From: Clostridiales bacterium UBA4706
GTDB taxonomy: Bacteria; Bacillota; Clostridia; Oscillospirales; Oscillospiraceae
Direction of reading: 5' to 3'
Assembly (NCBI GenBank): GCA_002404605.1
Contig: DHKA01000014.1
Coordinates: 1 to 43,045 of the forward strand
Length of the DNA: 43,045 nucleotides
Position numbers and translations under genes: made by a program. Position 1 is the stretch's first letter; the number at the start of each line of letters is the position of its first letter. The notes below the pieces were generated by a model, which worked only from the letters and a program-made list of their open reading frames with translations, was not told where the DNA came from and made no database searches. Shown piece by piece: positions 1 through 8,005 of this stretch.

Positions 1-59
1 ACAAATGGGGTGCAGTTCAATGCAGCCGCATTTGGGGAGATTTTTGTATCTGTACGGTT

Positions 60-1247
60 TTATTGCTTCGGCTTTTCCAGTCCGCGGCAGGCAAGGACCG
101 CGCCCGCTGCGCCGACCGCCGCGGCGATCCACATCGTTGCCGGTACAGGAAGAATATCGAAGAGACGGCCGGAAATGAGACTTGCGAACACACCGCCGAC
201 GGTGGACATGCTGTAGGCAAGGCTCTGCCCCTTGGCGGCGTCCTCATAGGGGACGACGAGCGTGACGTATGCCACGATCGCGGGAGCGTAAATTGCAAAG
301 GAGGGGACTTGCAGCGCTTCCGCGGCGAAGAGCAGCGGGATATTCGGCGCCGCGGCGATCGCTGCGGTTTTGACCGCAAAGAAAATGAACGAAAAGCGAA
401 GAACGGCGGCGGAGCTTTTCCGGCGGAAGAGGCGGGAGTAGAAGAGCATCGTCGGCACTTCGAGCGCGGCGAGAAACGCGGAGATGTAACCCATGGCGGT
501 CGTGTCGCCGCCGGCGTGCTGCACGATGTTGATAAGAAATGTGGAAGAAGTGTTGTGCGCAAAGAAAAGCAGCATCGTGCCGAGAAGCAGAAGACAGAAC
601 TTCGGACTCTCCCGCAGAAATACGCTGAGCGAGCGGCCCTGCGGAGGCGCCGCAGAGTGGCCGGAGAGCATTTTCCGGCGCAGCCGCACGACCGAGCGCG
701 CGAGCAGCGCATTGGAAACGCCTTGCAGTGCGGTGACGGCAAGCCCGGCAATGGGGATGACGCGCACGCCGAACCGTGCGACCCAGATCCCAAGCAGCAT
801 GGACACCGCCATATACGCTGCCGAGCCCATGCTGCGGGCGATGCCGTAATTGACGGGAGATTCATAATGCTCAAAATCGGCGCAGAGCTTGAGATTGAGC
901 GTGTTTACCGCGAGAGTGAACGCCAGCAGCAGCGGATAACACGCCGTCGTAACGATGCCGCGCGCCGGGAAAAACAGCAGCAGGAGGAAAAACGCTGCCT
1001 GAAACGCCAGCACCGGCCAGAGCACATCCGCCGCGTTGAAGCGCGGAGAGGTGTCCACGAAGGAAGAGAGCGCTGTGCCGAGCAGAAAGCCGAGAACGCT
1101 TCCGAGCGCGAGCATGCCGCCGAGCTCCGTGTTGCTGTAGCCAAGCGTGCCGAGATATACGGCGGCAAAGCTGCTGGAAAGGCAGTAGATCATCCAGAAT
1201 CCCGCCTGGTTGAGCGAGTAATATACTGTGATCCGCTTCGTGCTCAT
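60..1247 (-). CDS. MFS transporter (MFS_1-like)
   Basis: Polytopic inner-membrane carrier of about 395 residues with around 12 hydrophobic segments. It begins MSTKRITVYYSLNQAGFWM and keeps the polar, glycine-rich layout of the LacY/nucleoside-symporter-like branch of the major facilitator superfamily. The substrate cannot be read from the sequence. The start at 1247 is preferred over upstream in-frame ATGs because AAAGGA lies about 8 bases before it; the ATG at 1256 is too close to that site. It lies downstream of the GntR gene on the same strand and beside a remnant enolase-superfamily gene, so uptake of a sugar acid or similar carboxylate is a reasonable but unproven guess. The family call is firm, the substrate is not. 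Confidence 0.85.
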   Translation of the reverse strand: MSTKRITVYYSLNQAGFWMIYCLSSSFAAVYLGTLGYSNTELGGMLALGSVLGFLLGTALSSFVDTSPRFNAADVLWPVLAFQAAFFLLLLFFPARGIVTTACYPLLLAFTLAVNTLNLKLCADFEHYESPVNYGIARSMGSAAYMAVSMLLGIWVARFGVRVIPIAGLAVTALQGVSNALLARSVVRLRRKMLSGHSAAPPQGRSLSVFLRESPKFCLLLLGTMLLFFAHNTSSTFLINIVQHAGGDTTAMGYISAFLAALEVPTMLFYSRLFRRKSSAAVLRFSFIFFAVKTAAIAAAPNIPLLFAAEALQVPSFAIYAPAIVAYVTLVVPYEDAAKGQSLAYSMSTVGGVFASLISGRLFDILPVPATMWIAAAVGAAGAVLACRGLEKPKQ

Positions 1248-1296
1248 GGCGCGCATCCTTTCGCTGTTGATGAAAAATCCCATTTCTATTATTCAC

Positions 1297-1348
1297 AAAG
1301 GACACGCCGTGTCAAGTCTGCGCACTTGCACCGGCGTGTCCTTTTTTT
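1297..1348. terminator. Hairpin between gntR and the MFS gene
   Basis: A 13-bp perfect stem pairs 1297-1309 (AAAGGACACGCCG) with 1332-1344. A nested CAAGT/ACTTG stem lies in the loop. Seven T follow on the + strand; on the - strand the tail is only CCTTTGTG. It may end or attenuate gntR transcription before the MFS gene. Confidence 0.6.
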
Positions 1349-1352
1349 ATTG

Positions 1353-2018
1353 CTATGCATCGGAGCGTTCGCGGTAGCTTCGGGAGTGCTTTGCCTTGTT
1401 GATCGCGTTCTGATAGCGGATGTGCGTCCATGTTTTGGCAAGCTCCACGTCCCGCCGGTCCAGCACCTCATATAGCAGCCTGGAGTTCTGGATCGTCATG
1501 GAGACGTCCTCGGGGCCGTCAAACGCCTGGTGGATCATCAGATCCACGTATTCCCGGTACGTCCGCAGGATGTTGACCATCCGCTGATAGGAGGTGCTGG
1601 CATATACGGTCTCAAAGGTGGCCAGCGTTTCCTTGTGCGCTTCGGCCTTCAATCCGGCCTGCAAAAAAGCAATCTTGCGCTGGGTCAGCAGCTTGGCGGC
1701 GTCAACGTCATCCTGCGGGGCATTGAGGAGAAAGTCTTCAAAAATGGCGTTTTCCAGCACCTCGCGGATCTTTGCGATCTCGAAAAGATCTTCGCGGAAG
1801 ATCCCCTGCACAAAGAACCCCTTCATGGGCTCATAGCGCACCAGCTCGTCCTTTTGCAGAGCCAGCAGGATCTCGTGGATGTTCGCCTTGTTGACGCCGT
1901 ACTGCGCCGCGATCTGCGTTTCCACCAGCCGCTGATTGCAGACAAAAGCGCCGCTGATGATCTTCTGCTTGAGCTCATTGTATATCCGCTGCCGAAGCTC
2001 GGACTTCCTTGATTCCAT
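1353..2018 (-). CDS. GntR family transcriptional regulator (FadR/FCD-like)
   Basis: About 221 residues. The N-terminal winged helix (residues 1-70) has the GntR pattern: LRQRIYNELKQKIISGAF, then a QIAAQYGVNKANIHEIL helix-turn-helix and a FFVQG wing. The C-terminal half is all-helical, starting EIAKIREVLENAIFEDFL, as in FCD-type ligand-binding domains of the FadR subfamily, which usually sense organic acids. Start 2018 is chosen because AGGAAAG lies about 11 bases upstream and the preceding residues are not conserved-looking. It is divergent from the dehydratase/TauE chimera and upstream of the MFS gene, so it probably controlled a small carboxylate or sulfonate catabolic locus that is now damaged. 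Confidence 0.85.
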   Translation of the reverse strand: MESRKSELRQRIYNELKQKIISGAFVCNQRLVETQIAAQYGVNKANIHEILLALQKDELVRYEPMKGFFVQGIFREDLFEIAKIREVLENAIFEDFLLNAPQDDVDAAKLLTQRKIAFLQAGLKAEAHKETLATFETVYASTSYQRMVNILRTYREYVDLMIHQAFDGPEDVSMTIQNSRLLYEVLDRRDVELAKTWTHIRYQNAINKAKHSRSYRERSDA

Positions 2019-2052
2019 ATGCTCACGTCTTTCCTGTTCCTGATTTACAAAA

Positions 2053-2081
2053 ATAATAGCATAACGCACCCAAAATGGCAA
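2053..2081 (-). promoter_or_regulatory. Predicted sigma-A promoter of gntR
   Basis: On the minus strand, TTGCCA (2076-2081) and TATTAT (2053-2058) are separated by exactly 17 bp, just upstream of the gntR start at 2018. Good match to a vegetative promoter. Confidence 0.6.
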
Positions 2082-2098
2082 CCGGAAAGACAGAAAAG

Positions 2099-2213
2099 TT
2101 AACTATTAATTGCTAATTATCACAAAATAGATAATCAAAATTTAAATAAAGCGCAGATTATAAAATAATTAACTATTTTATGATTGACAACTATGATTTT
2201 GGCGTAGTAGCTT
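2099..2213. promoter_or_regulatory. AT-rich divergent control region with direct repeats
   Basis: The gap between gntR and the chimeric gene is strikingly AT-rich for this sequence. TTAACTATT occurs twice in direct orientation (2099-2107 and 2169-2177), 70 bp apart, within ATTAATTGCTAATTA-like stretches that could be GntR operators. TTGACA at 2184-2189 could be the -35 of the rightward gene, but its -10 (TAGCTT at 2208-2213 or TAGTAG at 2205-2210) is poor. Confidence 0.4.
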
Positions 2214-2813
2214 AAAGCCAGAGGATGATTCTCCCGGCAGCGCCGGGGCATTCTTCGTATTCTCTGAATTGGAAAGGGGAAAAACCATGCGGATCACAAA
2301 CATCAGAGCAGAGGTGGTACACGCTTCGGTCTACTCAAACTATGTGTTCGTCATTGCTGAGACTGACGAGGGCGTTCTCGGCTTCGGCGACGCAACGCTC
2401 GACGGGCTGGAGTTTGAAGTGGTGGCCGCCGTCAACAATCTGGGAAGCAAGCTGATCGGGCTGGTGCTGGGGCTGATGTCGGCCTTTCTCGGCATCGGCG
2501 GAGGACCGATTAATCTGGTGGTGCTCTTTTGCTTTTTCTCCATGGAGACCAAAACGGCGGCGCACAACTCCCTGTACATCATCCTTCTCTCACAGATCGC
2601 CAGCCTGCTCTATACCATTCTCTGCGGAAGAGTTCCCGAAGTGCCTCTCGCTCTTCTGCTGTGCATGGTCTGCTGCGGCATTCTGGGCGGCATGGTCGGC
2701 AGGAGGATCAATAAAAGAATCAGCAGCCGGACGGTCGATAAGCTTTTTCTGATCCTGCTTGTGATCATCATGGGCGTTTGCGTTTACAACTTTTTCCTTT
2801 TATATAAGGAACA

Positions 2814-2853
2814 CGGCGGTGCGAGCCTTCCGGCTGCACCGCCGCAATTTTTT
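2814..2853 (+). terminator. Rho-independent terminator after the chimeric gene
   Basis: CGGCGGTGC (2814-2822) pairs with GCACCGCCG (2836-2844), extended by AGCC/GGCT inside, followed by CAA and six T (2848-2853). Confidence 0.8.
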
Positions 2854-2884
2854 CGCCCGCCGCATTTTGCGGCGGGCGAAAAAA
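2848..2884. terminator. Bidirectional terminator between convergent genes
   Basis: A perfect 16-bp inverted repeat: TTTTTTCGCCCGCCGC (2848-2863) and its complement (2869-2884) around a 5-base loop, with T-tracts on both strands. It ends the leftward alcohol dehydrogenase operon and backs up the rightward terminator. Confidence 0.85.
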
Positions 2885-2896
2885 CATATATACCTA

Positions 2897-4081
2897 TTAT
2901 TTCGCGGCGGCGTAGATCTTTTCAATGTCCGCGGCGTACAGCCGGACGAGACCGCCGATTCGGATCGTGTCGTTCTGTGTGCATTTCACAGCCATTTCGT
3001 GCATCTGCGCTTCGGTGATGTCGCCGAGACCGAGCTCGCGCAGGTTCGACGGCATCCCGACCGAACGGCAGAAGCTCTCAAACGCGGCGATGCCTGCAAG
3101 AGCGGTCTCTTCGGGATCCGCGTAGTTCATTTCGCAGCCCATGACTTCCACGGCAAAGCGCGTGAAGCGGGGGAGATTGACGTGCATCACATACCGCGCC
3201 CAGCTGCCCCACACGGCGGCGAGACCGGCACCGTGCGCCACGTCGAACATGCCGCCGAGCTCGTGCTCGATCTTGTGCGTCGCCCAGTCCTGCACCTTGC
3301 CGACGCCCAGAAGATTGTTGTGGGAAAGGCTGCCCGCCCACATGAGCTCGGCGCGCGCGTCGTAGTCGTTCGGGTCGACGAGCGCCTTTTGGATGTTCGC
3401 CATCACGGTTTTGAGCAGCCCCTCGCTCATGCGATCGAGAAGCTCTGTGTGCTCGGTGCTGGAGAAATAGCGCTCCATCGTGTGCATCATAATGTCCACG
3501 CCGCCGCTGGCGGTCTGATACGGGGGCAGCGTGCAGGTGAGCGCGGGGTTCATAATGGCAAAGCGCGGGCGGGAGCACTCGTAGTTGACGCCCTTTTTGA
3601 GCCAGCCGTCCTCGTTGGTGATGACGCAGGAGTTGCTCGTCTCGCTGCCCGCGGCGGAGATCGTCAGCACCGCGCCGACGGGGGCGCACGACTTCGCCGT
3701 GGCCTTGCCCATAAAGAGATCCCAGATATCAAATTCGGGATTGGCGAGTGCGTAGCCGATGGCCTTTGCCGTGTCGATCACGCTGCCACCGCCGATGGCG
3801 AGCAGAAAGTCCGCGCCGGTCTCCTTTGCAAGAGCGATGCCCTCGCGCACCTTGCCGAGCCGGGGGTTAGGGTGCACGCCGCCAAGCAGCTCGTAGGGCA
3901 CGCCCGCGGCCTTGAGCGAATCGGTGCAGCGGCCGAGCAGCCCCGAGCGCACGGCGCTGCCGCCGCCGTAAACGACGAGCGCGTGCGTGCCGCCGCATTC
4001 GCGGACAAGCTCGCCGCAGCGATTTTCGGTATCGCGCCCGAAAACGACCTTCGTGGGAACGCAGTATTCAAAGTTCTGCAT
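2897..4081 (-). CDS. Iron-containing alcohol dehydrogenase (butanol dehydrogenase-like)
   Basis: 394 residues, full length for group III (Fe-dependent) alcohol dehydrogenases of the YugJ/BdhA/BdhB kind, which reduce aldehydes to alcohols with NAD(P)H in the cytosol. The N-terminal dinucleotide domain carries GGGSVIDTAKAI (residues 97-108). The helical domain carries the expected metal ligands D196 and H200 (GGVDIMMHTME), H269 (ATHKIEHEL) and H283 (DVAHGAGLA). The start overlaps the end of the upstream DUF1643 gene by 14 bp, with AAGGAT about 7 bases before it. It is the last gene of a leftward four-gene operon and ends at a bidirectional terminator. The cofactor and physiological aldehyde are not readable. 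Confidence 0.93.
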   Translation of the reverse strand: MQNFEYCVPTKVVFGRDTENRCGELVRECGGTHALVVYGGGSAVRSGLLGRCTDSLKAAGVPYELLGGVHPNPRLGKVREGIALAKETGADFLLAIGGGSVIDTAKAIGYALANPEFDIWDLFMGKATAKSCAPVGAVLTISAAGSETSNSCVITNEDGWLKKGVNYECSRPRFAIMNPALTCTLPPYQTASGGVDIMMHTMERYFSSTEHTELLDRMSEGLLKTVMANIQKALVDPNDYDARAELMWAGSLSHNNLLGVGKVQDWATHKIEHELGGMFDVAHGAGLAAVWGSWARYVMHVNLPRFTRFAVEVMGCEMNYADPEETALAGIAAFESFCRSVGMPSNLRELGLGDITEAQMHEMAVKCTQNDTIRIGGLVRLYAADIEKIYAAAK

Positions 4082-4709
4082 GATGGATCCTTCTTTCCAG
4101 TGTATTTATGTAATCTTTTACGTCAAAGGGATCGAGCGGCGTATCGCGCCGCAGGTAGAGCGGATGATGGGGGTGGCCCTTTACGGAGCGCTTGCCCGCC
4201 GTGAACCACTCCGCGCCGAGCTCCTCGCCGATGGCGATCATGTCCGAAACGCAGCGGGGGAGATACGGGCGCATTTCGATGATGTTGCCCCAGGCCGCCC
4301 ACACCGCCGGGCGGCGGGGAAGAGAGGCCTCGAGCACGTACCGGAACGCCGCCATATTCTCCGCGTGCAGATGCTCGTTGAGCGCGGCGTCCATGTCGTT
4401 CGGGCGCGTGGCGCGCTGGGCGTAGACATTGAACATGATGAAGCTGTCGTACCCGTTTGAGAGTGCAATGCGCTGCACGCTCTGGAGCGTCGGGTCAAGG
4501 GCATCCGGCGCGGCGGTCGAGGGATTCACGCCGATGCAGATGAGCGGCTTTTCCCCGCGCGTGCCGAGAATGTATCGATACTCGGTATAGAAATCCGGAA
4601 CGTACAGCCAGCGCGCGGCATCGTAATCGCCGCGCCGTCCGCTCTTTTCGAGCGCCTCGTGAAACGGCAGCAGCTCGAGCGTATCAGTATCGGCGGTCGG
4701 AATGTGCAT
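4068..4709 (-). CDS. DUF1643 domain protein
   Basis: 213 residues, cytosolic by appearance. It matches the DUF1643 pattern: YRYILGTRGEKPLICIGVNPSTA, then DPTLQSVQRIALSNGYDSF, a mid-section WAAWGNII and a C-terminal GHPHHPLYL. No biochemical function is established for the family. Conserved Asn, Asp and His suggest nucleotide or nucleic-acid handling, but that is speculation. Start 4709 follows AAGGAG at a good distance. It sits between the YgjP-like peptidase (22 bp upstream) and the alcohol dehydrogenase (14 bp overlap), so the three are almost certainly cotranscribed. Confidence 0.8.
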   Translation of the reverse strand: MHIPTADTDTLELLPFHEALEKSGRRGDYDAARWLYVPDFYTEYRYILGTRGEKPLICIGVNPSTAAPDALDPTLQSVQRIALSNGYDSFIMFNVYAQRATRPNDMDAALNEHLHAENMAAFRYVLEASLPRRPAVWAAWGNIIEMRPYLPRCVSDMIAIGEELGAEWFTAGKRSVKGHPHHPLYLRRDTPLDPFDVKDYINTLERRIHHAEL

Positions 4710-4731
4710 GGAGCGTTCTCCTTTTCTTTCT

Positions 4732-5247
4732 CTATTGCCGCAGCAGTGCGCGGCGCGCCTCGTGGTCGGGCATGACGGAGGCGATGAAACGGTAAAAGGC
4801 CGCCGAGTGGTCGTGGTGACGGATGTGCGCGAGCTCGTGCACGACAACGTAGTCGATGGCCTCCTCGGGGTACTGCATCAGCCGCCACGAAAAGCTGATC
4901 GTGTTCTTGCCGCTGCAGCTGCCGAAGCGGGTGCGCGCGCCGGTGATCGTCACGCGCGTCGGGTGAACACCCATGAGCGAGGCGTAGTGCTCGATCTTCG
5001 GCGGGAGGATCGTTTTGGCCTTTTCGATGAGCGTGCGGCGCTGCGCCTCGTCCGGCTCGGGATGCGCGGCCTGCCGCGCCGCGAATCGCTTGTGCTCGCG
5101 CGCGAGCCACGCGCACTCCTTTTCCACGATCCGGCGGATCTCCGCCTCGGACGTGAAATACGGCGCGCGAACGACGAGCCGTCCGTCCTTATCGAGCCGC
5201 AGCCCGACGGTCTTCCGGTTCGAGCGGATGACGGTGTAGTTTTCCAT
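4732..5247 (-). CDS. YgjP-like zinc metallopeptidase (WLM/DUF45)
   Basis: 171 residues. The N-terminal half has the family's beta-rich opening (IRSNRKTVGLRLDKDGRLVV, then RAPYFTS). The C-terminal half has the zincin site HELAHIRHHDHSAAFY, with two zinc-ligand His and the catalytic Glu, plus TRFGSCSGKNTISFSWRLMQ just before it. YgjP/WLM proteins are SprT- and Wss1-related metalloproteases whose substrates are mostly unknown. The ATG at 5247 shares a base with the stop of the surface-protein gene (TGATG), indicating translational coupling, so this start is preferred over longer versions. No signal peptide, so it is probably cytosolic. Confidence 0.88.
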   Translation of the reverse strand: MENYTVIRSNRKTVGLRLDKDGRLVVRAPYFTSEAEIRRIVEKECAWLAREHKRFAARQAAHPEPDEAQRRTLIEKAKTILPPKIEHYASLMGVHPTRVTITGARTRFGSCSGKNTISFSWRLMQYPEEAIDYVVVHELAHIRHHDHSAAFYRFIASVMPDHEARRALLRQ

Positions 5248-6875
5248 CAGTACCACGCCCACCCGAAGAGAAAAATTTTGATGAGCCACTGCCCGACAGT
5301 ATAATCGACCGTTACGGGGATCTCTTTCGTGACGAAACCGTCACCGGAAACGCAGGTGAGCACGGTCTCGCCGCGCGCGCAGGCACGTACCTCGCCGGTC
5401 GAGGGATCGGGCGAGGCAATATTGATGTCCGAGCTGTACCAGCGGACGGTTTTGTCGGAAGCGTCCTCCGGCGTGATCACGGCTTCGAGCGTTACGGTAT
5501 CCTTATAGTGCAGCGTAAGCGCGTCCGGCAGTCCCTCGATGCCGCTCGCGGCGATGAGCATGGGGATGCTCTCCTCGCCGAGCAGCACGCCGCAGTCGGC
5601 GCAGAAGCGCTGGCGCAGCCCCTCGCGGTCATAGGTCGGCGCGGTGACGGTTATCCAGTCGCCGGAAACGTGCTTTGGTACGGCGCGCGTTTCCATCGCC
5701 GCGCCGCAGAGCGCGCAGCGGAGCGTTTCCTCGCCGTCTTCGGTCTCGGTGGGCGCTTTCGTTTCCGTCCACTCGCCGGGGGTGTGCTGCGGCGGCGTGA
5801 ACGTGTCGCGGTAGGAATAGCCGCACACGGCGCAGGTGTGCTCGGTGTAGCCGAAGGTCTCGCAGCTTCCGGCAATAACTGTATCGGTGTAGGACGGTGC
5901 ATCGCACTTTTCCGGCTTCACGGCGGCGGCATAATCGTAGATCTCGTTCCGCTGAAAATCGGCGGTGCAGTCGGTGATGTTCGTCCAGGTGAGAAGCTCC
6001 CCGGCGAACGCCTCGCAGTAGGCGCGCCGGTCGGCGTTGTCCTCGAAAAACGTGATCCTGCCGGTCACGGCGCAGCCGGAGATCGCGCCGATGTCCACGG
6101 CCTTGTCGTACTGATAGAACATACCGACAAGTCCGCCGTTGTGCGCGTAGCCGCGGCAGGCGGCGTAACCGTCGATCGCGGCGGTGCAGCCGGTGAGCGT
6201 CGCGTTGCCGCAGGAGAGAATGCCGCCGAGAAACTGCTCGCAGCGGAGAGACGCGATGCTCTCATCGGAGAAAACGAGCGTGGAATCCGCAGAGCAGTTT
6301 GTATACGTCCCGCCGCCGAAGCCGACAAGCCCGCCGATCCCGGCGATACAGCGGTCGTGCTCATCGGCCGGTTCACGCTGGCATGTCTCCGTGAGATCGA
6401 TGCGGGCATCCAAAACGGAGACGTTTTCGAGCGTTGTTTCGGGCGAGGCAAAGCCCGCGAGCGTTCCGGCGAACACATCCTCCGGCGTCTCCACGGCAAT
6501 TTTGACGCCGCGCAGCGAAAGATCGCGGACCGAAGCGCCGTCGAGCACGGAGAAGAAGCCGGTGAGCGCGGTGTCGTACGTCCTGTCGTTCCCGTCCACC
6601 GTTTCGGCGCGGTCCGCGCCGAGCGCGGTGACCGTAAGATTATAAATGGTATGTCCGCCGCCGTCGAGCGTGCCGGAAAAGGCGAGCGGCTGCCAGTCCA
6701 CGCCGGTCATGTCGATGTCGGCGGTGAGAACAAAGTCGCCGTCCGGCTCTTCGCACAGGAGCAAAAGCTCCTCCGCGGAAGATATTTCACGTGGCGCGTC
6801 ACCCGCTGCGGCAGGGCAGAGCGCGAGCAGAAATATGGCGCACAGCGCGCCGGAAAGAAAGCGTTTAACGTTCAT
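5247..6875 (-). CDS. Secreted surface protein with GLUG-type repeats and Ig-like domain
   Basis: 542 residues. A Sec signal peptide (KRFLSGALCAIFLLALCPAAAG) precedes a repeat region with GLUG-like units (GFFSVLDGASVRDLSLRGV, IGGLVGFGGGTYTNCSA, NGGLVGMFYQYD), typical of beta-solenoid surface proteins. Three zinc-ribbon-like CxxC segments follow (CAVCGY, CALCGA, CADCGV), then a Big_2-type Ig-like domain at about 455-525 (TLEAVITPEDASDKTVRWYS). The protein ends in an aromatic/hydrophobic tail, GQWLIKIFLFGWAWY, with no LPXTG. Start 6875 has an AGGAGG site. First gene of the leftward operon and translationally coupled to the peptidase. Likely exported and membrane- or surface-held; its ligand is unknown. 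Confidence 0.8.
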   Translation of the reverse strand: MNVKRFLSGALCAIFLLALCPAAAGDAPREISSAEELLLLCEEPDGDFVLTADIDMTGVDWQPLAFSGTLDGGGHTIYNLTVTALGADRAETVDGNDRTYDTALTGFFSVLDGASVRDLSLRGVKIAVETPEDVFAGTLAGFASPETTLENVSVLDARIDLTETCQREPADEHDRCIAGIGGLVGFGGGTYTNCSADSTLVFSDESIASLRCEQFLGGILSCGNATLTGCTAAIDGYAACRGYAHNGGLVGMFYQYDKAVDIGAISGCAVTGRITFFEDNADRRAYCEAFAGELLTWTNITDCTADFQRNEIYDYAAAVKPEKCDAPSYTDTVIAGSCETFGYTEHTCAVCGYSYRDTFTPPQHTPGEWTETKAPTETEDGEETLRCALCGAAMETRAVPKHVSGDWITVTAPTYDREGLRQRFCADCGVLLGEESIPMLIAASGIEGLPDALTLHYKDTVTLEAVITPEDASDKTVRWYSSDINIASPDPSTGEVRACARGETVLTCVSGDGFVTKEIPVTVDYTVGQWLIKIFLFGWAWY

Positions 6876-6900
6876 ACGATGCCTCCTGTGATGTGGTCTA

Positions 6901-6953
6901 AGTATAGCACGCGCGTCAAATGTTTTGCAACTGCCGCCGCTATGCTGTATAAT
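6901..6953. promoter_or_regulatory. Divergent promoters sharing one -35 hexamer
   Basis: TTGCAA at 6925-6930 is self-complementary. Rightward it pairs with TATAAT (6948-6953) across 17 bp, for the dihydrouridine synthase. Leftward the same six bases pair with TATACT (minus strand, 6901-6906) across 18 bp, for the surface-protein operon. Confidence 0.65.
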
Positions 6954-6980
6954 CAGAAAAAAGCCATTTCGGAGAGTTTT

Positions 6981-7922
6981 ATGGAATACTATTTTGCCCC
7001 CATGGAGGGGATCACGACGCACGTTTTCCGCGCGGTCCACTCGCGCCTTTTTCCCGGCGCGGACCGGTACTATACGCCGTTTTTCTCCCCGACGTCCGAT
7101 CATCTCTTCACGCCGCGTGAGTTGCGCGAGCTGACGCCGGAAATGGAGTGCGCCGCGCCGGTTGTGCCGCAGATCCTCTCCAAGTGCGCCGCAGATATCG
7201 TCTGGGCTGCCGGGGGGGTGCGCGACATGGGATATACGGTCTTTAACCTCAATCTCGGTTGCCCGTCGGCGACCGTGACGGCCAAAGGCAAGGGCGCGGG
7301 GCTGCTGCAAAAGCCGGACGCGCTCGACACGCTGCTCACGGACGTGTTTGCCGCCTCGCCCATCGCCGTGTCGCTCAAAAGCCGGATCGGGTTTCTTGCG
7401 CCGGAGGAATTTCCGCGCCTTCTGTCGATCTTCCGGCAATATAACGCGCAGGAACTCATCCTCCATCCGCGCACGCGAAAAGAAATGTACTCCGGCGCGG
7501 TACATATGGACGCCTTCGCGCTCGCCGCGGCGGAGAGTCCCTTCCCGGTCGTATATAACGGCGATCTCTTCACTGCGGAGGATGTCCGCGCGTTCGAGAC
7601 GGCGCATCCGGAAACGGAGGCGGTCATGCTCGGCCGCGGCGCGGCGTCCGACCCTGCGCTCTTCCGCCAGCTGCGCGGCGGCGCGGCGGCCTCTCGCAGG
7701 GAACTCCGGCAATTCCACGAGGAGCTGTACGAGGCGTACCGCGCCGAGCTCGGCGGTGTGAATGCCATGCGAAAAATGAAGGAGCTGTGGCACTATCTCT
7801 CGGCGCTCTTCGCCGGCGGGGACGAGCTTGCAAAGAAAATTGCCCGCACGAAGGACGTCTATAAATTCAACGACTACGTATCTGAAGCGCTCTCCAACCT
7901 GCCGCTTCGGAGCGAACAATAA
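6981..7922 (+). CDS. tRNA-dihydrouridine synthase (Dus family)
   Basis: 313 residues. FMN- and NADPH-dependent reduction of specific uridines in the tRNA D-loop. The TIM barrel opens with YYFAPMEGITTHVFR, has the active-site segment NLNLGCPSATVTAKGKGAGL with the catalytic Cys, then VSLKSRIGF, LILHPRTRKEMYSG, VVYNGD and VMLGRGAASDP for flavin and phosphate binding, and a short helical C-terminal domain for tRNA. The start at 6981 follows GGAGAG, and a clear promoter lies 28 bp upstream. Divergent from the surface-protein operon. Which U positions it modifies cannot be told. Confidence 0.92.
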   Translation: MEYYFAPMEGITTHVFRAVHSRLFPGADRYYTPFFSPTSDHLFTPRELRELTPEMECAAPVVPQILSKCAADIVWAAGGVRDMGYTVFNLNLGCPSATVTAKGKGAGLLQKPDALDTLLTDVFAASPIAVSLKSRIGFLAPEEFPRLLSIFRQYNAQELILHPRTRKEMYSGAVHMDAFALAAAESPFPVVYNGDLFTAEDVRAFETAHPETEAVMLGRGAASDPALFRQLRGGAAASRRELRQFHEELYEAYRAELGGVNAMRKMKELWHYLSALFAGGDELAKKIARTKDVYKFNDYVSEALSNLPLRSEQ

Positions 7923-8005
7923 AAATGTGCTGCTGCAAAAAAATCACGTGCACCTGTAAGATGAAGTATGTTCATCTGCATTTGAAAGAACATACGCATA
8001 AAGAA

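Larger units (their letters stand above)
2287..3018 (+). pseudogene. Chimera: enolase-superfamily N-terminus fused to TauE/SafE C-terminal half
   Basis: Residues 1-57 (MRITNIRAEVVHASVYSNYV through TDEGVLGFGDATLDGLEFE) match the capping-domain start of mandelate racemase/galactonate dehydratase-type enzymes. From about residue 58 the frame continues as the second membrane half of a TauE/SafE anion exporter (GLVLGLMSAFLGIGGGPINL, MGVCVYNFF). The enzyme's catalytic barrel and the transporter's first half are both missing. The junction falls in KLIG, a string plausible in either parent, suggesting an in-frame deletion. After YNFFLLY the frame runs through the terminator hairpins and about 120 bp antisense into the alcohol dehydrogenase gene; a TAA one frame away at about 2801 suggests the true stop was lost by a slip in the T-rich run near 2791-2800. 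Start 2287 has AAGGGG about 9 bases upstream. Almost certainly non-functional as an enzyme. Confidence 0.75.

Noticed and set aside
2819..4204. 461-residue frame on the + strand
   Set aside because: It lies antisense over a complete iron alcohol dehydrogenase; high G+C opens long shadow frames throughout this window.
6876..7919. Leftward extension of the surface-protein frame to 890 residues
   Set aside because: It is antisense to the dihydrouridine synthase gene. A clear signal peptide and AGGAGG fix the real start at 6875.
7966..7995. Inverted repeat GTATGTTC-N14-GAACATAC
   Set aside because: Only 8 bp with a long loop, next to a real terminator; no supporting context.
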